Assembly: GCF_000787575.1 (NCBI RefSeq)
Contig: NW_012236491.1
Coordinates: 33,412 to 97,411, forward strand
From: Acytostelium subglobosum LB1
Taxonomy: Eukaryota > Evosea > Eumycetozoa > Acytosteliales > Acytosteliaceae
Direction of reading: 5' to 3'
Length of the DNA stretch: 64,000 bases
The position numbers were made by a program, and so were the translations under genes. Under the pieces are notes generated by a model, which was not told the origin of the DNA, searched no databases, and saw only the letters and a list, made by a program, of their open reading frames with translations. Below are positions 1 to 10,300 of the stretch, piece after piece; position 1 is the first letter of the stretch, and every line of letters begins with the position of its first letter.

Positions 1-1344
1 TTACAGCTGATTTCTCTGTTTGTGATTGATTGATTGAATGATTAGTGAGTGGACGAGTGATCAAGTGATCGAGTGATTGAGGATGGTTCACATACCTTCC
101 CAGACCATTCTCCAAAAGTCCTTGATGGTCGATGGCAATGGAGCTTGACAGGCGATGTAGTAACGATAGGAGTTGGGCACTTCTCCGTTGATGTAGTTGG
201 CGTTGATGTAGTCACCGTCGCCAGACTCGAGTGGCGTCAGACGCACACGTGTCGACTCGTTTGGCAACACATCGTGGTAACGGTTCTTTGAGTAGTTGTT
301 TGGCTGCAGTGAGCTGAAGAACTTCTCCTCGTCGTGCTTGCGGTTGTCAAGGTCGTTGTGCGAGTAGTGGCGTTGGTGGTGCTTGTGCGACTTGCGCGAG
401 TGTGACTCGGGCTTCTTGATGGACTCGAACTCGAAGCGCATGCGCTCGCGATCCTCATCAAACAGCATGCTTGGGAAGCTGGTAGTTGGTGGTGGCGTGG
501 TAGATGTGTTGGTGGGAGATGTGTTGTTGTTGTTATTGTTGTTGTTGTAGTTGCTGGGAGTGAAGGCTGCGGACGAGCTATGTGAAAATGGACTGTTGGC
601 GCTGAGCAGTTGGCTGGTCGCGTCGGGCAGGACGCCCGTGAGCTTCAGGAGCGGGTTGATGCCCGTGCCCGATGATGTGGGCGACGTCGATATGGGCAGA
701 CCGTTATTGAACGATCCGCCTGCGCTGCTACTATTTGGAGTAGCCACTGCCGATGACATGATGGCTTCGTTGAAACTTGACATTGATAATGATGAAGATG
801 ATGGTGATGATGAGTTGCTGCCTGCATTTGTCTCGACGACGTCGCTGCTGCTATATTCTTTGTTATTGTTGTTATTGTTGCTGTCGCCTGCAGGTGGAGG
901 AGGAAGGATTGACTGAGAGAACTTTAGATTGTTTGGTAACTTTTGACATGATGATGTATCTTCAACGATAATCTCATCGTCATCGTCTGCCTCATCATTC
1001 TCCATTGGTGTGTCGAGATCCATCAGCATTGATGCCGTTGTGTTGTGTCTAAGTGGCGAGGGTGGCTTCTGGAAGTGGCAGGCCGACGTTGGCACCGTCG
1101 TCGATGACGATATTGGTATATTGATATGCGGGTTCATCGTCCCATAAAAGCTATTGGTAGAGTGGCGATAAGAGTTCATTATAGACGCTGCTGCTGCTGC
1201 TACTACTACTGTTGCTGCTGTTGCTGCTGCTGCTGTTGTTGTTGTTGTTGATTGAGTATGTTTATCAGGTGTAGCTTCACCTCTTGATAGTATTGATGTC
1301 AATGTATTTGATAATGATGTCGACGATGAATCTATTGTGGTCAT
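1..1344 (-). CDS. Protein tyrosine phosphatase, 5' part only (runs off left edge)
   Basis: Start ATG at 1344. Exon 1 is 96-1344 with a GTATGT donor; a second exon begins at about 15 and leaves the window, and joining them in frame gives a WEEKSAV segment typical of PTP domains after the conserved FWRMVWE. The first 290 or so residues are low complexity (Ser, Thr, poly-Asn, a poly-Ala stretch). The classical PTP domain then starts: NRYHDVLPNESTRV, DYINANYING, YIACQAPLP and DFWRMVWE are all standard PTP motifs. The catalytic WPD loop and HCSAGxGR cysteine loop lie outside the window, so activity cannot be judged. Expected role: dephosphorylation of phosphotyrosine proteins in the cytoplasm. It is a relative of the Dictyostelium PTP1-PTP3 group; which one cannot be told from this fragment. 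Confidence 0.88.
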
Positions 1345-3845
1345 TAATATTATCTTGATCTTTGAGTTCTGTTAAATGATTGATTGATTGATTGATTAAT
1401 TGATTGATTGAATAAATAATAAATATTATATATATTATATAAATAAGTTAAGTTAAGTTATATTGATCTTGTTGTTTCCGCTGCTATAAAGATATATATA
1501 TTATATGTATGAATAAATAATTATATATTATATCATTTGTTTGAATGATGAATAAAGAATTAATTAGGATTAGTGTGACTGTGCATTCTCAAGACTTGTA
1601 TTTATATTATTATAAATGAATGTGTGTACTTTGGAATGTGAGTGAAACAAATAAAGAACAAACAAACAACAATGTATATGTGTATGAGTCAACAAGCAAG
1701 TAAAGTCCAGACGACCAACAAGAATGGATCAGGTCGCCCAGGATAGGTTTCGCGAACCACAACCAAACTCATAAAGTTAAGGTGAGTGGGTGGCTGTGGG
1801 TGTGGTGGAATAAATTCAAAATAATATCAAATGTTATCTGAGATGACCCGTTATTTGAATTTCAATTCGGGGGTTGTGAATATGTGTGTGAGTGTGGGAG
1901 ATGTGGGGGTATGAGAGTGTGTGAGTCGTGCAAAGAAAGTAAGTAGTAATAATAAAGGCATGATTTACGTTTACGAGTTTGGTTTTTTGGTTTTTTTGGT
2001 GTGTGTAGGTTGGGGTGAGTGTGGGGTTGGGTTAGACGAATATGTCCTTTTTGGGCATTCGTTTCAAAGACAACAAGACGATTAAAAAAAGAAAATGAGG
2101 AGTTTGCAGAAATCAACGGAACTATCCTCGATACTATATGATAAACGATTGGTTGAGTGATCTGCAAATGGGTCAAATAAAGTAATATTGTTGGAATCCA
2201 TTCAAGTAACCAACAACAACAACAAACACGGAATACTTGGTCTAAACAAGTATAATATTATGTTGGTATCTCTCGATTCGAATTGAGTTGAGTGTGGATG
2301 GGAATGTGAATGTGAATGTTGTTGCGTGGAATTGTAATGTGGTGTCTGCGAGGGCATGTGTCTGCGAGGGTATGTCTGTGAGGGTATGATTGAAGTATCG
2401 ACACTTACACAACTGATAATATTGCATTATTAATAAGGAGGAGAGAGTTATAATATAACAACCTGTTGTTGTTTGTTTGATTGTTGGATTAAGAGTAATG
2501 GGAGGTGATTGGTTGATTGGTTGTTTCGTTTGATTGATTGATTTGAATGAATGTTAAATTGAATGAGTATGGATTGATTGATTGAATGAATGTCTGACTT
2601 GTTGTTGCTGTTGTACAGGGTTGCAATTGCTACTACTTGTGGTTCTGGTTGATTATTATATTTGACCAACAATACAAAGGGAAGGGATTCCGTGTGTCCA
2701 GCCTGGTTCGATGGTTGGTTGGTTGGTTGTTGGTATTGTACGGAATTGAATATGTATTGTATTGTAATGTATTGTATGTAGGTAGTTGTTGTTGATTGTT
2801 GTTGTTGTGTAAATGATTAATTGAAAGTAATGTTATTAAAATGATTGCAATCAAACAATTACTCAATCAATCATTCAATCAATCAAGTTAGCAGCTTGCT
2901 CTCTTTCTGAGGATGGATGGATGGGGACTAGCCAGCACGATCAGAAGAAGAATAAGCAGAAGTCGTTATTGATAAAGGTTGTGTTTGTTGTTGTTGGGTT
3001 CTCTGGTTGTGTGTGTGAGTGTGTGAGAGAGAGGTGTAAGGGGTGAGTGCTGATCGAGTGAATGAATTCAAATAATGTATGATTGTTTGATTGTTTGATT
3101 GTTTGATGAGGTGAGTAGTAGTGTGTATTCTCATTCATTCACATCACTACTCCATGGCATTGCTGATCAAGTCACATGAGTGAATGACCCACACACCATT
3201 AACCTCACCTCATTTGTGAGATGAGTTCATTGAAGCCAAAGTACGATCGACTTTGTTATCACACGGACCCATTGCCTTGGGTGCCACCACCAACCAATGC
3301 ATCTGTTATTGTAAAGCGTTTTGGTAAACATGCTCAAGCACTCAACACCCATCACTCATTCATACACAAAAAAACAATCAAACAAAACACCACGCTGTTT
3401 GTGGGTTTCGATCATGGGTAGGACCAACTAGGCCATCGAAGATGATGCTTTGATGTGTGGGTGTGATGTGGTTGTTGGTTGGATGATGCCCATGGGCATT
3501 GTCATTTGTTCACCAAGGTTTAGATAGATATTCAAGATTGTTAGATGGTCGTTGGCGACCTGAGTTCAAGTAGGTCGTACCGGATCAAGTGTATTTGAAC
3601 TGAGGGGCACTGCCCTTGTGCTCTACTCTGAGATTGTAGATCAAGGGGCACTCTCTTGATGTCGTCAGTCAGTCAGATGATTGATTGCTGATTCGGCTGG
3701 CCAGCCCAGCCCGATCACTTTGTTTGATCGAACTTACAACTCAAGATCATGAGATCGATTGGAACACACCGCACACACTACACAAATAATCATCAGACGA
3801 AGAAGTAGAGGAGGAGAAGAAGTACTAATGTGATCACAATAATAA
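1345..3845. other. Intergenic, no convincing gene
   Basis: A 2.5 kb spacer of AT-rich DNA with many (TTGA)n, (TGTG)n and (GTTG)n microsatellites. Open frames here are repeat-driven (poly-Thr/His/Ser from TG repeats) and none looks like a domain. The only non-repetitive open frame is about 35 codons starting at 3221 on the plus strand (MSSLKPKYDRLCYH...). It could be a first exon ending at a GTAAAC donor near 3323, but I cannot find a partner exon. Confidence 0.5.
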
Positions 3846-5098
3846 TCAATGTATTGGATGCACGTTGGGTTGCGCCCTTTCGCCTGGTCTAGAGTTGTCC
3901 ACTAGAGATGATGTAATGGCGGTGGCGGCGGCAGAGGATGGAGTCTTGGTCTTTTTGGAGGCGTGATGATGATACTTGGTGGCCATGGTGTCCAATGATT
4001 GTAGATGCGAGTAGTGTCCATGTGTTGCGTTGACCACTGTTTGAATGGAATCAGATACGGCGCGCTTCTTGAGCGACTGTTGCTGTTGTTGCAGTTGGAT
4101 CTGCTGCTGTTGCATCTGTTGTTGCTGCATCTGCTGCAGTTGGAGCTGTTGATGCAGATCCAGCTGTTGTTGGCGTTGTTGATGTTGTTGTTGCTGGATG
4201 TCCTTCAGGCCCAAGAGTATATTTACAAATGATTCTGTGTCCTCTTGCGTCAGCTCCTTCAGGGGAGTGGAGGCAGTGGCAGTGGCAATGGCAATGGCGG
4301 TGGCGTTGGCGGCCGCGTCAGGATACTGCACGTGGGGAGTGGGTGTTCCTGTTGATGATGTGGCCGTGACGATCACTGGACCAGTGGACTTTGAATAGTT
4401 TGGAGGTTGGATATAGGTCTTCTTTTGTTTCTTCTTCTTTGACGATGATGTTGGCGTTGATTTAAGCTTGTCCTTTTCCTTGTCCTTATCCCTGTCCTTG
4501 ACCTTGTCTTTGTCCTTGTCCTTGTCCTTGTCCTCATTGTTTCCAGATGTCTTGCTTGACTTGCTACTCTTGCTGCTACTGCTCTGTTTGCTGCTGCTAC
4601 TACTGCTGTTGCTATTGCTGTTGATTGAAGTATGTACAGGTGATTGATGGAGTGTTGGAGGTGGTATTGGTGGTGTCGATTGAAGTGATTGGAGCACTCC
4701 CAGGGGATTGTGATTGTGTTGCTCCTTGACGGACACACCCGTCAGACTCATTGGTGATTGTGTCCTTGTTGGGTCTATCATTGATGATGATCCGATCACG
4801 ATTGGTGATGTTGGTGTGGCCAACGTCGATGTGGTCAGTGATTGCAGTGTAGGTGTGAGTGTAGTACTAGTTGATGATGGCTTTATATCAGTCTCTTGTT
4901 GATGTTGGTGTGGATGAAGAAGTTGTTGATGTTGATGTTGATTGTTGCTAGGCTGGAGTGGCTTCCTTGGTCTTTGTGTCCATTGTATTTCAAAGTTGTT
5001 TCCGTTGTTATTATTGTTGTTGTTGTTCATTATGTTGATGTTGCTGTGGCTGTGGTTGTCATTATCGGTGCTGCTTCTATTACTATTGCTACTACTAA

Positions 5099-5138
<40 letters not shown>

Positions 5139-5321
5139 ATGTGTCTGTGTATTGTCTGTTGCGTTGCCATTGTCTTCTGAACCTCTGGATGAAGGTGACC
5201 TGACCAGATTTGAGATTGGGTAAGATGTTGCCAACAAGTGTGGGGGTGGTGGTGTCGACATGACCTGTGGCGGAACAGTTCCAGCCGCAGCTCCATTTCT
5301 CAACAAGAACTCAAAGTTCAT
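3846..5321 (-). CDS. Low-complexity Asn/Gln/Ser-rich protein of unknown function
   Basis: A single open frame of 491 codons from ATG 5321. The sequence is dominated by poly-Asn (residues about 65-110), Ser-rich tracts, a charged Lys/Asp repeat (alternating DKDKDK near residue 270), a basic KKKKQKK patch that could act as a nuclear localisation signal, and a Gln-rich block near residues 375-420. The only non-repetitive islands are the N-terminus (MNFEFLLRNGAAAG), the patch around TYIQPPNYSKSTGP, and TQEDTESFVNILLGLKDI. No known domain is recognised. Gln-rich and basic content is compatible with a nuclear regulator, but that is inference. The true protein may begin further upstream: a candidate exon at 5636-5760 splices in frame to this one (see findings). 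The ORF itself is well supported by length. Confidence 0.7.
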
Positions 5322-6977
5322 TTTTGCTGTTATGTTTATAAGTTGTTAAAAGTTATAATTCCTGTTGTTGTTATAATATATATTATATTATATGATTGTA
5401 AATAATATATGTATGAATGTAAGATGTTGATGATGATGAGTAATTGCTTATGTTGCAGTTGTTGGGACCTTTGTACGTCAGTATGGTTCGTATGAATGAG
5501 GGGCTGGACCTGACACAATGAATGAATGACTGAATGACTGATGGATGTGGATGGAGGCCCTAACCTGACTGATGGATGGATGGATGGAATGGAATGGAGT
5601 AGATGTGGTGTAGACACCTATGAGTGTGTGTTTACCCCTCTCTTTGGACGAGCAGCGGATGGTCCCAACTTCAGGCAATTGAGAGAGAAAAGACGCGTCA
5701 GGTGACAGATTGATGATGTTGGTCACCACACAACAGACCTCTCTCGAATTTTGAAAATGACTGGGTGAGTATGCTCTACTTTGAATTGAAATGATGCGTG
5801 AATGAATGACGGGATAGATAGATGGATGGTCCTCCTTTTTGATTATGTTGCTAATAATAGAATCTACAACAACACACAACCCGATGTCCAAAGTTATTGT
5901 TGATGTGATATTTGATAATATTATGATCTGTTGGGATAAAAGAAAATATAAAATTATAAAATGTTTAAATGTTAATGATCTCGTTGATATAGATATATAT
6001 ATTTATAAGTAGATAATATAGATGTAGTAGTAGTAGTTATAAGTTGAGAATGATTGAATGAATGAATGAATGAGTGATTGAGTAAGTGAGTGATGGTGTT
6101 ACTGATCATTCATTTAGGAGTCATTCAGTCATTCATCTCAGTTCATACGAACATATCAGAGAGAACAGAGACACAACCAACAAAGAAGAAGGTCCAACTG
6201 ACGGACTGATTCATTCACACGTGGTGCTGAGGCCGCATCATTATCTCCATTGATGTGACACAGACATTATTGTTTGTTTGTTGTTGTTCGGATGGGGTAC
6301 ATTCACACACACTCTCATTCACTAAACACACACAAACAAACATTCATTCATCCGCGGAGCTCAATCACAGTTCCACCCCATCCCCCCATCCAATCGATGA
6401 ACATTGGACCAGGCTCATCATGGGTCTCAACTGTTTACTATTGTTAAACGAACAATTCCAATGAGTTTGAATATATATAAACTATTTTTATATTTATATT
6501 TATTATTAAAATTTTATAGTTGTTGGAAGAAGTAATATGAATGATCGTCCATCAATTATACTCACACTCCATTCAAGTGGAGTGGTCATACCCCTGACCC
6601 CTCTTCTTCCAATTAATTAATTGAGTAGTAAGTACTATATTCCGGAATCATAAAATATCATTTTTGATTGAATGAATGGAAAGAAGTAGTATCTTCATAA
6701 GAGCCTAGATCCTTTTGGTGAACTCACCTTCAAAGAGACCAAAAGACAGAGTGAACAACCAGGCTCAACCAAAATGGGTTGGTGGGGTTAACACCCCACA
6801 CCACAACCACAGCAACAACAAACAAGGACATGGTCGGCGAAAGTTGTCCCGCATTTACTTCAAACCTCATACACACACTTATACACACACATACTATACT
6901 TGTATATCCATTTACACTCATCCATCCATCCATCCAAACATTCAAACACATACACACCTCACTTCCGCATCTACCCT

Positions 6978-7027
6978 TTGACACTCATTGACACTTGTTG
7001 ACACTTGTTGACACTTGTTGACACTTT
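6978..7027. repeat. Five tandem 10-bp units, consensus TTGACACTTG
   Basis: Units begin at 6978, 6988, 6998, 7008 and 7018. The middle three are identical; the first ends CTCA and the last ends CTTT. The unit length equals about one helical turn, so every copy presents the same DNA face. It lies about 360 bp upstream of the histidine kinase start codon, in likely promoter or 5' leader DNA. It could be a regulatory array or merely a slippage repeat. Confidence 0.8.
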
Positions 7028-7300
7028 TCCCTCATTATTCACTCATTCACTCTTTCACTCTTTCATTCATTCAATACATTCAATTCATTCATTCATCCAT
7101 TATACAATGAGATGAGGATGTCCCGCTGTGATACACACACAATACATCTATCCACTACAACATACATAAACATCAACTACGTCTTCACTCTGCGAAGAGA
7201 TAGAGAGAGATAGATACAGAGTTGGAGATAGAGATATAGAGAGAGAGAGGAAGAGAGGAATAGAGATCCAAATATCTCAAGACAGACATCTCAACTCAAC

Positions 7301-7318
7301 CAAGTGATCGATCACTTG
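7301..7318. promoter_or_regulatory. 18-bp perfect palindrome upstream of the histidine kinase
   Basis: CAAGTGATCGATCACTTG reads identically on both strands. It lies 70 bp before the ATG at 7388, where a dimeric DNA-binding protein site or a 5' leader hairpin would be plausible. The function is inference; (TGAT)n-rich DNA of this genome can produce such palindromes by chance. Confidence 0.35.
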
Positions 7319-7387
7319 TATGTGTCCCAACAAGGACGCCAAAGAGATTGAATTTCCCGAGGTAGTTAGTACATATACAGAATAATA

Positions 7388-10300
7388 ATGGCAGATACTT
7401 TATCAGATGACAATGGTGCGGCCAGTAGCAGCAGTGGCACGATAACTAATGGCACTGGCAGTGGTGGTGGCAATGGCAATGGAGGTAACAGCAATAGTAG
7501 TGTATCAGACACCAGTGGAAGCAGTGGAAACGAAGGATCAAGCTACCACAGATTGTTGAGCAATCAAGAACAACAACAGAATCAACAACAACAACAACAA
7601 CAACAAAGTCAACAACAACAGCAACATCATCAACATCATAGCCAACATCCAACTCAACAACAACAACAACAGATTGAAGAGGATGATGCATTTGATTTGA
7701 ATACAATGTACAGCATACCACATCATTATGGATATTATGGAGGATTCTATGGCAATGGACCAGGGGCGCGACGAAGACACAGCTATGAGAAGGGCTCGAG
7801 CAACTCGCGACGACCCATGATCCCGATGTTCTCATGGAATGCCGGCCTGTCATCATCTTCATCTTCTTCTTCGTCTCGCTCGCCATCACCTCATCTCTTT
7901 ACAATACTGGGCGACAACAATAATAATAATAATAATAATGGACAGTCACTGCCAGGCGCGTCAATGCCCTCAATCAGCTCGAGTTCCACCGAAGGATCAC
8001 CGCCACTCAATTCGGTGGGCGGCAGCAAGTACCTCAAGGTGCCATCGATGGACAACTTTCTTCACTCAAACTCGGCGTCTCTGCCCTCGCCCCTGCCCGT
8101 GCAGTCCGACTCGCTGTACCCGCCACCCTTATCTACATCACACCAACCAACGCCTCCAATGACACTTCCGAGCTTTGGCGGCACCAGCGTAGCGTCTCAT
8201 CACAAATCACATCAATCACATCATTCCCCTTCCACGCCAAACCCAACCCAATCCGCGACCGTCACGCCATCGGGGCAGCAACAGCAACAGCAACATCACC
8301 ACCGAACGCTCGAGATCAAACATCCAGTGTATGAAAAGACCATGTACTTTGTCCACTTCATCCTGTCAGTGGTGCTGCTGTTCAATGTCGTGCTGCTGGT
8401 CTCCAAGCACTTCTTTTACAAGCTGCAGACGTGGAGTGGCGAGCGCGACAGCGTCAAGAGTCTCCTGCTGTTCATCAATCCGTTCCACGTCGTCTTCTCT
8501 TTGGTGGTGCTCCTGTTTCTGTTCCTGCAGCTGAAGGTACGCATACTGTTTGAGCACAATATCCACACGCGCTCGCATTTGCATCATCAGATCACCAAGA
8601 AGGAACAGCGTCAGGCGAGGAACTCGAGTGAGCTCAGCGATCAGGACCAGCCCCCTATCATAGTCAATCAGCAAGCTGCCAGCGACCCATCCTCATCATC
8701 ATCATCATCACAGTACAAGCCAATGTTCATTGCACGCTCCTTGGACTACATGTTCCTTGGCCTGGCACTCTCAGGCTTTGTTAACACCATCTTTATTCAA
8801 TCATACTTCAACCCAAAGGATGATTCCTTTGACCACGATACAATATTCAATGTAAGTCACCGAACAATCAATCAATCGATCACTCATCACTTCTTGATCC
8901 TAACCATGATCACGCCAACATCTAGATTTGCTCAGCGGTTGAGTTCATATTTGTTGGAATAACATTGAACTTTGCAAGCTTTAGCGTGCGATCGACGAAG
9001 CAGCATAGACAACATACTCATCATAGAGGTGGCTCAACAACATCACATCATGCGCAGCAACAGCAACAGGAAGAGGAGCAGCCTCCCAAGGGCGGCACAG
9101 TAGCCCTGCGATTCATCAAGAAGTTTCTGGCACGAGTCTATCTCTCACTGGCAGTCCTCTACATCTTGCTTGTTGCACGCGTCAACTACGAGCCACTGGG
9201 CCGCCTGATCACAGCGATTGATCACAGCGATGACATCACACTCAATCATTTCCAGTTGCCCCTTTTGCTCATCATCTACTTCCTGCAGATTGTCCTTCTC
9301 TTCTTTGAGTACAGCCAGAACAACTCATATCGACTGGCGTCAATGATCATCTCGACACTGTTCGTGTGGCTCATCGCGTTTGACGCCACCCAATTCTCAT
9401 TCAGGTCGTTCGAGTCCTTCCCGATGGAGCGCCTGGTGATGCGTCGGTGGATCCGCTGCTTCGTCGTGGCATTCCCGTGCATCGGCACCTCGCTGGACTA
9501 CATCGTCGACTGGAAGATAGTCAACAATCGTTACAATGACGTGCTGCATCAGATGGATGGCGTGCTACAGGAGAACCTCCACTTCCAGGAGCGCATAGGC
9601 AATCAGAAGAGGAAGGTCGAGATCAACAATCAGTTCCTCACCAGCACACTCAGTCAGTTCAAGAAGACAATCAACTCGGCAAGTCCAATGATTGGCTTCC
9701 TGATGGACTCTGATGTGCAGCCTCATCAAGCGCCCTACCTCCAAAAGATATCCAAAGCCTTTGATCAACTCAATCAAATGTCTAAAGAGGTTCTCTACTT
9801 CTCCGAGATCAAGGCACTCAAGAGTTCGGACTGTGAGAGTAAGTTTAAAGCTGTCGCGCGGGCCATGCGTCGTCCACAGAGTGCATTACTAACATCAATC
9901 AATCAGGAACATTGTTTGGCGTGGAGGCATTGATGGAAGAGATAATTGCCAATCCTACAACAAGGAGCTACTTTGAGGAGCGTGAGGTCGACCTCTGCTA
10001 CTTGATCGCACCAAATGTACCGGCGACAATCACTGGCGACCCAACCAAACTCAAGCATATACTGCATCGACTCGTCAACACTGGACTCAAGACAACGTAT
10101 CAAGGAGAGATCGTTGTGAAGGTCACAACACAGCCCGATCCGAACAGACCGGGCACCGAGTTGCTGTCATTCTCCGTGACCGACACTGGTTGTGGTGTCG
10201 AAGAGGATGTGATGCCGGCCATGTTTGAGCCCTACGTTTTGGCGATGGTCTATGGCTTTGAGAATGAGTTTGGCATTGGCCTGGACATGCCCATCTGCTA

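Larger units (their letters stand above)
5322..7387. other. Divergent intergenic region with a candidate 5' exon and tandem repeats
   Basis: This is the spacer between the low-complexity gene (minus) and the histidine kinase gene (plus). It holds AT-rich stretches at 5335-5460 and 5930-6060, a possible minus-strand exon at 5636-5760, a five-copy 10-bp tandem repeat at 6978-7027, GA-rich repeats at about 7195-7265 and an 18-bp perfect palindrome at 7301-7318. No other coding sequence is convincing. Confidence 0.55.

Noticed and set aside
1345-3845. Transposon remnants
   Set aside because: No reverse transcriptase, integrase, tyrosine recombinase or transposase motif and no terminal repeats were seen in any spacer.
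4896-5223. Hydrophobic poly-Val/Leu frames on the plus strand
   Set aside because: They are the complement of poly-Asn/Gln coding repeats in the minus-strand gene and are not membrane proteins.
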